Translations under genes and position numbers: made by a program
The notes under the pieces: generated by a model
Database searches by the model: none
What the model saw: the letters and a program-made list of their open reading frames with translations, nothing else
Told to the model about the DNA's origin: nothing
Shown: in pieces, positions 37,436 through 47,089 of the stretch
Layout: every line of letters starts with the position of its first letter
Position numbering within the stretch: the first letter of the stretch is position 1
Assembly (NCBI RefSeq): GCF_900102495.1
Contig: NZ_FMVQ01000009.1
Coordinates: 62,001-126,000 of the forward strand
Source of the DNA: Nitrosospira sp. Nl5
Lineage (GTDB): Bacteria; Pseudomonadota; Gammaproteobacteria; Burkholderiales; Nitrosomonadaceae
Direction: 5' to 3'
DNA length: 64,000 nucleotides

Positions 37436-37642
37436 CTAGGAAGTGAACTCAAGACTTGAGGTGAAGGATGAAACCGCCTCGCGGTAGTATCCATCCAGGA
37501 TCGCATGAGCGCCAATATCAAACAAAATCTCAAATTTTTGCTCTTGCAGGATAGCAGTGGTTTCATGGCCACGAGAACATTTAATCTGTAGTAGTTGCGA
37601 TCCCATCGGACAGTTCCCGATTTGACTGGTGCAGTTGTCAGA
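37436..37642 (-). pseudogene. Remnant of an unrecognised gene with coding character
   Basis: Between an in-frame TGA and TAG, a 68-codon frame reads like real protein: CPMGSQLLQIKCSRGHETTA, then ILQEQKFEILFDIGAHAILD, then GYYREAVSSFTSSLE before the stop. The Cys/His pattern at the start suggests a zinc-ribbon-type beginning. The helical segment that follows ends abruptly, and downstream frames look shuffled (an overlapping 75-codon frame at 37345-37572 uses a different phase). I cannot name the family. It is best read as the 5' fragment of a decayed gene. Confidence 0.4.
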
Positions 37643-38024
37643 TCAGATTCAATTGTTCAGTAAAGTGATTTTATCGTTCCAGTCCTCCTTTCCGTCAATT
37701 AATGTTTGCCTGTCTTTTTTACGTTTGTTAAGAACGTTGTTTCGCTTCCGCCTAAACCAGCTGCCATCATTGCAGTTGTCGCTGTGTGAACACTATCCCG
37801 CACACTGTCTGAATTCAGAAGGGCATAAATCGCGGTGTATTTTGGTTTTTGTGATTAAGGCTTTTGCCGATAATGGCTAAGCTTTGCACCCTGCTTGGCC
37901 TTCAGAAAGTGCCGACGAGCTATTGGAAACGGGAGATTTAGGGTTTTCTAGCATATGACGTAAACCCCTGTGTAACCCCAACAGAATTCTGGTTTACGGA
38001 TATCACTGTAACCCACTGAATTCA
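37643..38024. other. Non-coding gap on the 3' side of tRNA-Arg
   Basis: 382 bp. The 83-codon plus-strand frame at 37629-37880 has no Shine-Dalgarno and no recognisable motif, and I do not accept it. Repeated TGTAACCC-type words occur at about 37960-38015, next to the tRNA 3' end. I found no integrase gene and no second copy of the tRNA end. Confidence 0.4.
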
Positions 38025-38100
38025 TGGCGCCCTGAACACGAATCGAACGTGTGACCTACCCCTTAGGAGGGGGTCGCTCTATCCACTGAGCTACCAGGGC
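38025..38100 (-). tRNA. tRNA-Arg (anticodon CCT), CCA encoded
   Basis: On the minus strand the acceptor GCCCTGG pairs with TCAGGGC (one G-U pair), the D-arm is GCTC/GAGC, the anticodon stem ACCCC/GGGGT encloses loop CTCCTAA (anticodon CCT), and the T-arm is ACACG/CGTGT with TTCGATT. Discriminator G is followed by encoded CCA (38027-38025). tRNA-Arg genes are frequent phage and island integration sites, and the region on its 3' side is gene-poor and full of fragments. Confidence 0.93.
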
Positions 38101-38130
38101 GATGGTTGCATTTTACGCTAATATCGCGGT

Positions 38131-39369
38131 ATGAATAAACCAGCCGCAGCCCCTGCCGGAAATTCCGCCGTCCACGGCAAATTACCACGCACTGTAGTCA
38201 TTCTCGGCCTGGTCAGTTTCTTCAACGATTTCGCCTCCGACATTGTCATACCGCTCATTCCCATATTGCTGGCGACGGTGCTGGCCGCAGGGCCGGTTGC
38301 CCTGGGTATCATCGAGGGCGTTGCCGACGCGGTGGCGAGTTTGATCAAGCTCTGGTCGGGGCGGCATTCCGATATCATGCGCGGCCGGCGCAAGGGCTTG
38401 GCGGTGGCAGGCTATACGCTCTCCAACATTGCCCGGCCATTGCTGGGACTGGCTGGTTCCTGGCCGGTGATCCTGATGCTGCGCAGCATTGACCGCATTG
38501 GCAAGGGCTTGCGTAGCGCGCCGCGCGATGCGCTGGTGGCGGATGCAACGCCTGCCCCGATGCGCGGCTACGCCTTTGGCTTTCACCGGGCAATGGATAA
38601 CGGCGGCGCGGTGGCGGGGAGTCTCGCCGCGGCAGCTGCGCTGGCATGGTCGGGCTTGAGCCTTACCGAGGTGATTCTGTGGTCGGCGGTTCCCGGTTTT
38701 GTCTCGGTGCTGCTATTGGGCGCCGGTGTCAAGGAAGAAAAAGCTGTTGTTCCGGCCAGCGCTCATCTTCCCATAGTGCTGCCACCCTTGCGCTGGTCGG
38801 TGTTATCCTTGCCGATGCGGCGTTATCTCCTGGTGCTGATGCTGTTCACATTCGCCCGCGCTTCGGAAACTTTTATTCTGCTGCTTGGGCACCAATTAGG
38901 CGTGGGCATAGTCGAATTGTTGTTGCTGTGGTCAGCATTGAATCTGTGCAAGGCGTGCACCTCCACCTGGGGCGGCCAACTGGCCGATAGCATGGGACGC
39001 GGCGCATTGATGTTGATCGGATGGACAACGTTTTCGATCTCGTTCCTGCTTTTCGGCATCGTTGGAGATAGCGCGGGGCTGTGGGCTGTGAGCATTTTTT
39101 ATGGCCTTTGCGCGGGCATGAGCGAAGGCGCCGAACGCGCAATTATCAGTGATCATGCAGAGCCTCGCGAACGCGGGACTGCTTTCGGCTGGTATCACCT
39201 GATGGTGGGCATTGCGGCGATTCCAGCAGGATTGCTGTTCGGCTCCATCTGGCAATTTCATGGCGCGCCAATGGCATTCTTTTTCGCCGGTGGATTGGCG
39301 GCTGTTGCGGCGCTGTTGTTGCGGACGTGGGCTTGGCCGGTTAGAAAACTGGATGTGGCTGATGGATAA
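38131..39369 (+). CDS. MFS transporter
   Basis: 412-aa major facilitator protein with about twelve hydrophobic segments. The loop between helices 2 and 3 holds KLWSGRHSDIMRGRRKGLAV, an MFS-A-like basic motif, and the segment RSIDRIGKGLRSAPRDALVA is typical of a YfkF-like/MFS_1 subgroup often annotated as drug or sugar efflux. The substrate is unknown. It starts 31 bp from tRNA-Arg, divergently, and ends just before repeat block B. No regulator is adjacent. Confidence 0.82.
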   Translation: MNKPAAAPAGNSAVHGKLPRTVVILGLVSFFNDFASDIVIPLIPILLATVLAAGPVALGIIEGVADAVASLIKLWSGRHSDIMRGRRKGLAVAGYTLSNIARPLLGLAGSWPVILMLRSIDRIGKGLRSAPRDALVADATPAPMRGYAFGFHRAMDNGGAVAGSLAAAAALAWSGLSLTEVILWSAVPGFVSVLLLGAGVKEEKAVVPASAHLPIVLPPLRWSVLSLPMRRYLLVLMLFTFARASETFILLLGHQLGVGIVELLLLWSALNLCKACTSTWGGQLADSMGRGALMLIGWTTFSISFLLFGIVGDSAGLWAVSIFYGLCAGMSEGAERAIISDHAEPRERGTAFGWYHLMVGIAAIPAGLLFGSIWQFHGAPMAFFFAGGLAAVAALLLRTWAWPVRKLDVADG

Positions 39370-39396
39370 AAGGATGTAGGATTAGTGAGACGGAGG

Positions 39397-39647
39397 ATTG
39401 ATGGGTTACGGTACGCTCCACCCATCCTAACAAAGCTTCGTCATTCCCGCGAAAGCGGGAATCCAGACGCGGACTGGAACAGCCCGTCATCCTGCTGTGG
39501 GGGAATTCGGACAACCGAAAACCCATGGATTCCCGCTTTCGCGGGAATGACAGGGTAAAGGGGGAAGCAGGTGCAGGGGAATGTACCTGCATAAAGAAAA
39601 AAACCAAAAATATCGTTAACAGCGAACAGAGTATCTACTATAGGGGC
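39397..39647. repeat. Intergenic repeat block, copy B (inverted relative to copy A)
   Basis: Reverse complement of the block at 29627-29885, aligned by eye: a GATGGGTTACG...CCCATCCTA hairpin, the 112-bp element bounded by GTCATTCCCGCGAAAGCGGG-type palindromes (39440-39551), the GCAGGT...ACCTGC hairpin, an A-rich run, and TTAACA-N17-TATAGG (39616-39644). It ends a few bases before the peroxiredoxin ATG. In-frame read-through of the palindrome gives the spurious peptide MDSRFRGND, a known annotation artefact. Confidence 0.8.
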
Positions 39648-39653
39648 ATATTT

Positions 39654-40181
39654 ATGAAATCACCTGCATTAGTCGCAATATTGATGGCGATGGGTTTGTT
39701 TTTCGGGAGTCAAGCTGCACGTGCCGAGCCGCTCAAGGTAGGCCAACCCGCCCCCGATTTCAGTCTTCCTGACCAGGACGGTAAAACGCGTACGCTGGCG
39801 GATTTTCGTGGCAAGTGGCTGGCATTGTATTTCTACGTCAAGGACGATACGCCTGGCTGCACCGAGCAGGCGTGTAAATTCCGTGATGATATCCACCAGT
39901 TGACAGATCTTGGAGTGCAAGTGGTCGGCGTAAGCGTGGACGATACCGCCAGCCATGCGAGCTTTGCCAAGAAATATGCTCTTCCGTTCCCGCTCCTGGC
40001 AGACAGCAAGGGCGAAATGGCCGCGCGCTACGATTCTCTCCGGGGCGACGGTAGCCTGGCCAAGCGCAATACTTTCCTCATTGACCCGGAAGGCAGGGTT
40101 GCCAAAATTTATTTGTCGGCCAGCACCTCGCGCAACTCTGCTGATGTCATCGAGGATTTAAAGAAACTGAAGGGTTTATAA
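39654..40181 (+). CDS. Secreted peroxiredoxin, PrxQ/BCP type
   Basis: Thiol peroxidase reducing hydroperoxides. 175 aa with a signal peptide (residues 1-24, ending AARA), so probably periplasmic; most BCP proteins are cytosolic. The peroxidatic Cys69 and resolving Cys74 lie in DDTPGCTEQACKFRDD, the five-residue spacing of PrxQ, and the active-site partner motif GQPAPDFSLPDQDG precedes them. The start at 39654 follows AGGGG; the longer frame from 39525 only translates the repeat. Its upstream region is repeat block B. No dedicated periplasmic thioredoxin-like partner is adjacent. Confidence 0.9.
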   Translation: MKSPALVAILMAMGLFFGSQAARAEPLKVGQPAPDFSLPDQDGKTRTLADFRGKWLALYFYVKDDTPGCTEQACKFRDDIHQLTDLGVQVVGVSVDDTASHASFAKKYALPFPLLADSKGEMAARYDSLRGDGSLAKRNTFLIDPEGRVAKIYLSASTSRNSADVIEDLKKLKGL

Positions 40182-40209
40182 CGAGCCACTGCATGATGGG
40201 TTAACGAAT

Positions 40210-40225
40210 TTTTGATGCATCAAAA
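40210..40225. promoter_or_regulatory. 16-bp perfect palindrome upstream of the dksA-like gene
   Basis: TTTTGATGCATCAAAA is perfectly self-complementary. It lies between the peroxiredoxin stop and the DksA-like gene, 67 bp before the start of the latter. It could be an operator for a dimeric regulator; there is no other evidence. Confidence 0.3.
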
Positions 40226-40291
40226 GCCTGCAAGTCCATCCACTGTACCTTCGCTAAAAAACAGCCGGCATACTAATGGAGAGATATCCTC

Positions 40292-40687
40292 ATGTCAAAA
40301 CTGACCGAAGACCAACTGGCGCAAATTAAAGCAGCGCTGCAACAACGTTACCTGGAATTGCGGGAAGAAGTGCGTAGCGAACTGGAGCGTTCCAATGACC
40401 AGCGTTATGTGGACCTGGCGGGGAGCGTGGGTGACGTTGGCGATGATTCGGTAGCCGATATGCTCCTGGATTTGGATGCGGCTATCGCGGACCGGCAGGT
40501 GAATGAGATGCGCGAGGTGGAAGCTTCGCTAAAGCGCCTGGCGGAACTGGATTTCGGCGACTGTATCGATTGCGGCAATGAAATCGGCTTTGACCGGCTG
40601 ATGGCTTATCCGACTGCCCGACGGTGTGTGCGCTGCCAGAGTCTGCATGAGAAGACTTATTCCCACGAACCAAACCCTACCTTGTAA
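40292..40687 (+). CDS. DksA/TraR-family zinc-finger protein
   Basis: 131 aa. The N-terminal helices are followed by a C-terminal four-cysteine zinc finger (CIDCGNEIGFDRLMAYPTAR, then CVRCQSLHE). This is the TraR/DksA C4 type. Family members bind the RNA polymerase secondary channel and modulate stringent control. It lacks the long coiled coil of full DksA (~150 aa) and is closer to short DksA-like/YbiI or betaproteobacterial TraR-type proteins; the coiled-coil tip acidic pair DxxDxA is seen only loosely (LLDLDAAIAD). GGAGAG lies upstream at long spacing. It converges on smr, with 4 bp between. Confidence 0.85.
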   Translation: MSKLTEDQLAQIKAALQQRYLELREEVRSELERSNDQRYVDLAGSVGDVGDDSVADMLLDLDAAIADRQVNEMREVEASLKRLAELDFGDCIDCGNEIGFDRLMAYPTARRCVRCQSLHEKTYSHEPNPTL

Positions 40688-40691
40688 AGTG

Positions 40692-41297
40692 TCATGTTGC
40701 GGTTGCCGGCGCAGATATCTTGAGCAGCACCAGCACGGCGCCGCTGCCGCCATCTTTCGGTCTGGCCTGGCAGAAGGCCAGCACGTCATCGCGCTGCGAG
40801 AGCCAGCTTCCGATCCTGGCCTTCAACACCGGCTCGTGAGACTTTGAGCTGAGCCCCTTGCCGTGTATCACCCGCACGCAACGGAGGCCCCGCGTATGAC
40901 TGGTATTGAGAAATGCCACCAACTCCATGCGCGCCTCGTCGCGGGTGAGCCCATGCAGGTCGAGCTGCGCTTGAATCCCCCAATAGCCGCGTCGCAAACG
41001 CCGCAAAGTCTGACGCGAAACGCCGGGGCGGAGAAATGACCATTCGTCTCCCGCTTCCATCTCCAGTGGAACATGATCGGAAAGCGAGTCGCCCGGCGCA
41101 GTTTGTTGGTCAGGGGGAACCTGGCGCGGTATGGGCAAGGGCTGTTTGCGGGTATGGGGGATCTTGTCGGACGCGGGCAGCGGCGCTACGCCCCGCACCG
41201 CGTCGAGAAACAAGGCGGTATCGTCATCACCGATCTCGGGGGTGGCCGCATCGTTAGTTCCAGAGCCGGTTGCAGACTTTTTGTCCCGCTGTTTCAT
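40692..41297 (-). CDS. Smr-domain protein
   Basis: 201 aa. A disordered, charged N-terminal half is followed by an Smr (MutS-related) domain: LDLHGLTRDEARMELVAFLN, then CVRVIHGKGLSSKSHEPVLK (the HGxG motif) and the end GGSGAVLVLLK. Stand-alone Smr proteins of the SmrA/YdaL group show nicking endonuclease activity on nucleic acids in characterised cases; the cellular role is unclear. It follows trxB on the same strand by 35 bp. Confidence 0.88.
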   Translation of the reverse strand: MKQRDKKSATGSGTNDAATPEIGDDDTALFLDAVRGVAPLPASDKIPHTRKQPLPIPRQVPPDQQTAPGDSLSDHVPLEMEAGDEWSFLRPGVSRQTLRRLRRGYWGIQAQLDLHGLTRDEARMELVAFLNTSHTRGLRCVRVIHGKGLSSKSHEPVLKARIGSWLSQRDDVLAFCQARPKDGGSGAVLVLLKISAPATAT

Positions 41298-41332
41298 ATA
41301 AGCTGCTCAAGCTGCGGCTGCGCAATTGCCGC

Positions 41333-42286
<954 letters not shown>

Positions 42287-42424
42287 TTAATATATGGGGT
42301 TTATTATTCAAAAAAACAGGTTCATTACAACGTACCTCTAAAATTCCAGGCCCAAGTTCACGCAACTCATCGCAGCGAGCAGCCGGGGAGCAAAAAATAT
42401 AGCAATGAAGTTTTCGGAGACTTC

Positions 42425-45019
42425 TTATAGGCGCTGTTCTACCCAGCCAGCCACGCTCTCCAGCGCCATCGGCAGATTATCGGGCTGGGTTCCGCCTGCC
42501 TGGGCCATGTCGGGGCGCCCGCCGCCCTTGCCCCCGACCTGCAAGGCAACAAAATTAACCAGTTCGCCCGCCTTCACTTTCGTGGCCAGGTCCGCGCTCA
42601 CTCCCGCGATCAGCTTGACCCTTCCAGCTTCTATCGCACCCAGCACGACCACGCAGGATTTCAATTTGTCCTTGAGCTTATCCAGCGTTTCACGCAGGAT
42701 TCTGGAATCCGCGTCGTCAAGGCAAACCGCGAGAACTTTTGCGCCTTTTATCTGCTTTACTTGCGCGGCGAGATCATCGCCTTGCGAACCGGCAAGTTTT
42801 GACTTCATGCGTGCAAGCTCTCTTTCCAAGTGCTTCACGTTATCGAGAATTTGCGCAATACGGGTGGCGGCTTCCTGCGGCTGCGCCTTGACCGCGCTCG
42901 CCACTTGCTGCAACTGCGATTCCTGCTGCTGGATGTAAGCCAATGCACGCTCGCCTGTCACTGCTTCGATGCGCCGCACCCCTGCGGCCACCCCGCTCTC
43001 GGCGACAATCTTGAATAACCCGATATCGCCGGTACGCTTGACGTGTGTGCCACCGCATAGCTCACGCGAGGAACCGATGTCCAGCACACGCACTTCATCG
43101 CCATATTTCTCGCCGAACAACATCATCGCCCCGGTTTTTTTTGCGTTCTCTATCGACATCATGCGCGCCCCCGTCGCCGCGTTGGTCAGAATTTCGGCAT
43201 TCACCAAAACCTCCACCTTGCGAATCTCGGCGTCGGTCATTGGCTGGTTATGCGCAAAGTCAAAGCGCGTCTTGTCCGCATCGACCAGCGAGCCCTTTTG
43301 CTGTACATGGGGACCCAATACCTCGCGCAACGCCTTGTGCATCAGGTGAGTGACGGAATGGTTTCGCTCGGTGCGCGCACGCGCGACCGGGTTGACCTTC
43401 GCCAGCACCTTGTCGCCGGTAACCAGTCGGCCGCTTCGCAGCAGGCCCTTGTGGCCGAACACATCCGACTGGATTTTTTGCGTATCCGATACGGCGAAGG
43501 TACCGTTGCCGGCAAGCAGCTCGCCGCAATCGCCCACCTGCCCGCCGGATTCCGCGTAAAACGGCGTTTGATCGAGCACGACTACCGCTTCGTCGCCCGC
43601 CTCGATAAAATCCACGCGGCTGCCTTGCCGGTAGATCGCAAGAACCTGACCCTCAAACTGCAAGTTCTCGTAGCCGTGAAACGCCGTCGAGGGGCCGCTG
43701 TAGGTTATTCCGTCCTGCATGGTGAACTTGCTCGTGGCCCGGGCCCGCTCGCGCTGGCGCTCCATGGCATGCTCGAAACCGGCCTTGTCGATGTCGATGC
43801 CGCGTTCACGCGCAATATCGGCGGTAAGGTCCAATGGAAAACCGAACGTGTCATAGAGGCGGAATAATGTTTCGCCGTCCAGTATGCGGTCTTCATTCCC
43901 TTGCTGCAGCGCCGCGTCCAGTACCTGCATGCCATTTTCCAGCGTCTCCGCAAAACGCTCTTCCTCCTGCTTCAGTACCGCCGCGACGCGAGCCTGGGCT
44001 TCGATCAGCTCCGGATAGGCTTGCCCCATCGCTTTCGCCAATGCATCCACCAGCAAATAAAAGAACGGTCGGTCCTGCCCCAGCTTATAGCCATGACGAA
44101 TGGCACGGCGGATAATGCGCCGCAGGACGTAGCCCCGCCCCTCGTTGCCGGGAATCACGCCGTCGACGATGAGAAAGGAACAGGCGCGGATGTGATCAGC
44201 GATTACCTTGAGCGAATTGCTGGACAAGTCAGCGGTGTTCGTGGCTTGCGCCGCCGCCCTGATCAATTCCCGGAACAGATCGATTTCGTAATTGCTGTGA
44301 ACCTGCTGCATGACAGCGGAAATACGCTCCAGCCCCATTCCCGTATCCACCGATGGCTTGGGCAATGGATGCAGTGTGCCGGCGCTATCGCGGTTGTATT
44401 GCATGAACACCAGGTTCCAGATTTCGACATAGCGGTCGCCATCCGCTTCCGGCGTCCCCGGCGGGCCGCCCGGAATCTCCGGACCGTGGTCATAAAAAAT
44501 TTCGGAACAGGGGCCGCAGGGACCGGTATCGCCCATCTGCCAGAAGTTGTCCGTTGTGGCGATGCGCGTGAAGCGCGACGAGGCGATGCCTACCTCGTTC
44601 AGCCAGATGTCGGCGGCTTCGTCATCCTCGGCATACACCGTTACCCATAATTTCTCTGCCGGAATCTTCAGCATGACCGTGAGGAATTCCCATGCGAAAT
44701 GGATGGCGTTGCGCTTGAAGTAATCGCCGAAGCTGAAATTACCCAGCATCTCGAAGAACGTATGATGCCGCGCGGTGTAGCCCACATTCTCCAGATCGTT
44801 GTGCTTGCCGCCCGCGCGCACGCAGCGCTGGGAACTTGCCGCGCGCGTATACGGCCGCTTTTCCTGGCCGAGAAACACGTCTTTGAACTGCACCATGCCC
44901 GCATTGGTGAACAACAGCGTGGGATCGCCGGCGGGAACGAGGGAACTGGACGCCACGACCACATGGCCATGCGACTCAAAGAATTCAAGAAATTTTTGTC
45001 TTATTTCGCTGCTTTTCAT
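42425..45019 (-). CDS. alaS: Alanyl-tRNA synthetase
   Basis: Class II synthetase charging tRNA-Ala. 864 aa with, in order, the catalytic core ([18 protein letters not shown], then the motif [16 protein letters not shown]), the editing domain with zinc-binding HSVTHLMH and [10 protein letters not shown], and a C-terminal DHHA1-type C-Ala domain ending [15 protein letters not shown]. The length matches the family. It follows recX-lipoprotein on the minus strand, the common recA-recX-alaS order with one small gene inserted. Confidence 0.97.
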   Translation of the reverse strand: MKSSEIRQKFLEFFESHGHVVVASSSLVPAGDPTLLFTNAGMVQFKDVFLGQEKRPYTRAASSQRCVRAGGKHNDLENVGYTARHHTFFEMLGNFSFGDYFKRNAIHFAWEFLTVMLKIPAEKLWVTVYAEDDEAADIWLNEVGIASSRFTRIATTDNFWQMGDTGPCGPCSEIFYDHGPEIPGGPPGTPEADGDRYVEIWNLVFMQYNRDSAGTLHPLPKPSVDTGMGLERISAVMQQVHSNYEIDLFRELIRAAAQATNTADLSSNSLKVIADHIRACSFLIVDGVIPGNEGRGYVLRRIIRRAIRHGYKLGQDRPFFYLLVDALAKAMGQAYPELIEAQARVAAVLKQEEERFAETLENGMQVLDAALQQGNEDRILDGETLFRLYDTFGFPLDLTADIARERGIDIDKAGFEHAMERQRERARATSKFTMQDGITYSGPSTAFHGYENLQFEGQVLAIYRQGSRVDFIEAGDEAVVVLDQTPFYAESGGQVGDCGELLAGNGTFAVSDTQKIQSDVFGHKGLLRSGRLVTGDKVLAKVNPVARARTERNHSVTHLMHKALREVLGPHVQQKGSLVDADKTRFDFAHNQPMTDAEIRKVEVLVNAEILTNAATGARMMSIENAKKTGAMMLFGEKYGDEVRVLDIGSSRELCGGTHVKRTGDIGLFKIVAESGVAAGVRRIEAVTGERALAYIQQQESQLQQVASAVKAQPQEAATRIAQILDNVKHLERELARMKSKLAGSQGDDLAAQVKQIKGAKVLAVCLDDADSRILRETLDKLKDKLKSCVVVLGAIEAGRVKLIAGVSADLATKVKAGELVNFVALQVGGKGGGRPDMAQAGGTQPDNLPMALESVAGWVEQRL

Positions 45020-45044
45020 ACCGGCTTCTTCTACAGGACGGCGG

Positions 45045-45392
45045 CTAACGCCGCGCTACTTCCGTTACCGTCATTCCCAGCGATTCGCCATTGATAATCG
45101 CGATATTCGCCACCTTTACCCTGACGCTCATTTCTTCATTCACCTTGGGCAGATCGCCCTCAGTCAGGATGGTGATCTCCCCGCTGTCGTCTTTCAATAC
45201 ATAGGTCTTCATGCTGAACAACGGAATTCGCGTCGGGTCTTTCGCGATACCATGTAGCAAGACCTCCTTGCCATCAAAGTTTGCGGGGGACGCGTTGATC
45301 TCGCTGATAGGCGTTGCGTTGATGGAACCGCAACCACTGAACGTGATCCCTATCACTGCCGCCGCCACAATCCGGGCAAAAAAATTCCTCAC
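45045..45392 (-). CDS. Small lipoprotein, OB-fold-like
   Basis: 115 aa: a signal peptide with lipobox TFSGCGS, then a short beta-rich domain. The segment [20 protein letters not shown], then [20 protein letters not shown] and [10 protein letters not shown] look like an OB-fold of the NlpE/YdeI-like or BOF type. It is inferred to be a periplasmic-facing lipoprotein; function unknown. The ATG overlaps the recX stop by four bases (45389-45392), so it is translated with recX. It is inserted between recX and alaS. Confidence 0.75.
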   Translation of the reverse strand: MRNFFARIVAAAVIGITFSGCGSINATPISEINASPANFDGKEVLLHGIAKDPTRIPLFSMKTYVLKDDSGEITILTEGDLPKVNEEMSVRVKVANIAIINGESLGMTVTEVARR

Positions 45393-45841
45393 GCTTCATC
45401 CTTATCAGGCCGGCGCAACACGTGACGTATCACTTCCGCCGTAAATCCCCGTCCCAGCAGGAAACGCATTTGCCTGGCAAACTCTTTCGCATCCGCGGGT
45501 GCCGCACCGAATTTTTTGCGCCATACTTCGCGGGCGCCATCCTGCTCGGTTTCCTTGATATTGGGCAACGCGGCGATGATTAAATTCTCGGCGATGCCCT
45601 TTTCACGCAACTCATGCACAATGCGTTGACTGCCGAACCTGTTTTTACGCATGTGTATGACCTGCTCGACCATGCGCGTGGCCGACAGAAAACCGCGTTG
45701 TTCCAGCATATCCAGCACTGAAGAGAGATCTTCGGACGTTTCGGCATGAGGCGCGAGCTTTCTTTCCAGCTCCAGACGGGAGTGTTCCCGCCGCCCGAGG
45801 TAGCCCAAGGCGCGGGTTTTCAGGCTCGGCCCGGATGTCAT
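45389..45841 (-). CDS. recX: RecA regulator RecX
   Basis: Binds RecA filaments and limits recombinase activity. 150 aa, all helical, with the repeats typical of RecX: RALGYLGRREHSRLELERKL, then LEQRGFLSATRMVEQVIHMR and RQMRFLLGRGFTAEVIRHVL. It lies 32 bp after recA on the same strand and overlaps the following lipoprotein gene by four bases. Confidence 0.93.
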   Translation of the reverse strand: MTSGPSLKTRALGYLGRREHSRLELERKLAPHAETSEDLSSVLDMLEQRGFLSATRMVEQVIHMRKNRFGSQRIVHELREKGIAENLIIAALPNIKETEQDGAREVWRKKFGAAPADAKEFARQMRFLLGRGFTAEVIRHVLRRPDKDEA

Positions 45842-45873
45842 TGCAGCGACGATGCCACGGCAATGCTCCGTGA

Positions 45874-46893
45874 TTATTCGACGTTTACGGCTTCAACCTG
45901 ATTGGAGACGCCCACCGCCGCACGGATCTTCGACTCTATTTCCATCGCGACATCGCGATGCTCTTTCAGATATTCTCGGGCATTGTCCTTGCCCTGGCCG
46001 ATTTTGTCCCCCTTGTACGCGTACCAGGCGCCGGATTTTTCAATCAGCTTGTGTTGCACGCCCAACTCGACGATTTCACCTTCGCGTGAAATCCCCTCGC
46101 CGTAGAGAATATCGAATTCGGCCTGCTTGAATGGGGGTGCAACCTTGTTCTTGACCACCTTGACACGCGTTTCGCTGCCGATGACCTCATCGCCCTTCTT
46201 GATCGAGCCGGTCCGGCGGATGTCTAGGCGCACCGAAGCATAGAATTTCAGCGCGTTGCCGCCGGTGGTGGTTTCGGGGCTGCCGAACATGACGCCGATT
46301 TTCATGCGTATCTGGTTGATGAAAATCACCATGGTATTGCTGCGCTTGATGTTGGCGGTAAGCTTGCGCAACGCCTGCGACATCAGTCTCGCTTGCAGAC
46401 CCATTTGGGGCTCGCCCATTTCGCCCTCGATCTCCGCCCGGGGCGTCAAGGCCGCGACTGAGTCAACAACCACCACATCGATCGAACCGGAGCGTACCAG
46501 CATATCGGCGATCTCCAGGGCCTGCTCGCCGTTGTCCGGTTGAGAAATCAATAACTCCTGCACATTGACGCCGATCTTTTGCGCGTATTGCGGGTCCAGG
46601 GCGTGTTCCGCGTCGATGAATGCCGCAGTACCGCCCATCCTCTGCATTTCCGCAATGACTTGCAGAGTCAGGGTTGTCTTGCCGGAGGACTCCGGCCCAT
46701 AGATTTCCACTACCCGTCCACGGGGCAACCCCCCCACCCCCAAGGCAATATCGAGCCCCAGCGAGCCGGTGGAAATCACCTGGATGTCTTTGGCAACATC
46801 GCTGGCGCCCAAACGCATGATCGAGCCCTTGCCGAACTGTTTCTCGATCTGGGAGAGAGCCGCCGCCAGCGCCTTGCTTCTGTTTTCGTCCAT
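45874..46893 (-). CDS. recA: Recombinase RecA
   Basis: DNA-dependent ATPase for homologous recombination and SOS induction. The Walker A motif [17 protein letters not shown], the [20 protein letters not shown] region and the DNA-binding loop around [20 protein letters not shown] are all present. 339 aa with a normal acidic C-terminus. AGGA lies eight bases before the ATG. I looked for an E. coli-type LexA box upstream and saw none. Confidence 0.98.
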   Translation of the reverse strand: MDENRSKALAAALSQIEKQFGKGSIMRLGASDVAKDIQVISTGSLGLDIALGVGGLPRGRVVEIYGPESSGKTTLTLQVIAEMQRMGGTAAFIDAEHALDPQYAQKIGVNVQELLISQPDNGEQALEIADMLVRSGSIDVVVVDSVAALTPRAEIEGEMGEPQMGLQARLMSQALRKLTANIKRSNTMVIFINQIRMKIGVMFGSPETTTGGNALKFYASVRLDIRRTGSIKKGDEVIGSETRVKVVKNKVAPPFKQAEFDILYGEGISREGEIVELGVQHKLIEKSGAWYAYKGDKIGQGKDNAREYLKEHRDVAMEIESKIRAAVGVSNQVEAVNVE

Positions 46894-47089
46894 GGGATTT
46901 CCTTTTAAGAATGGGGCCGATTATCGCATATTGTGATGCGGCGCGGGAAGGCGAAGGAAGAATGACAACGTGCTCGCAATGGTTTTCACCAGAGCGGATT
47001 TTCCATTCCGCCTACGGCGTGGCTTTCGGAAGGCAAGGAACATGAGCAATCCCGGGAAGACAATCGAGATCCCATTATTCCTGGCACAG

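Noticed and set aside
37345-37572. 75-codon minus-strand frame near the decayed gene
   Set aside because: A different phase of the same strand (37436-37642) has much better protein character. This frame is probably produced by the decay.
39525-39653. N-terminal extension of the peroxiredoxin beginning MDSRFRGND
   Set aside because: This is translation of the GTCATTCCCGCG palindromic repeat. The signal peptide and Shine-Dalgarno support the ATG at 39654.
46894-47089. LexA operator upstream of recA
   Set aside because: No CTGT-N8-ACAG sequence was seen in the upstream gap.
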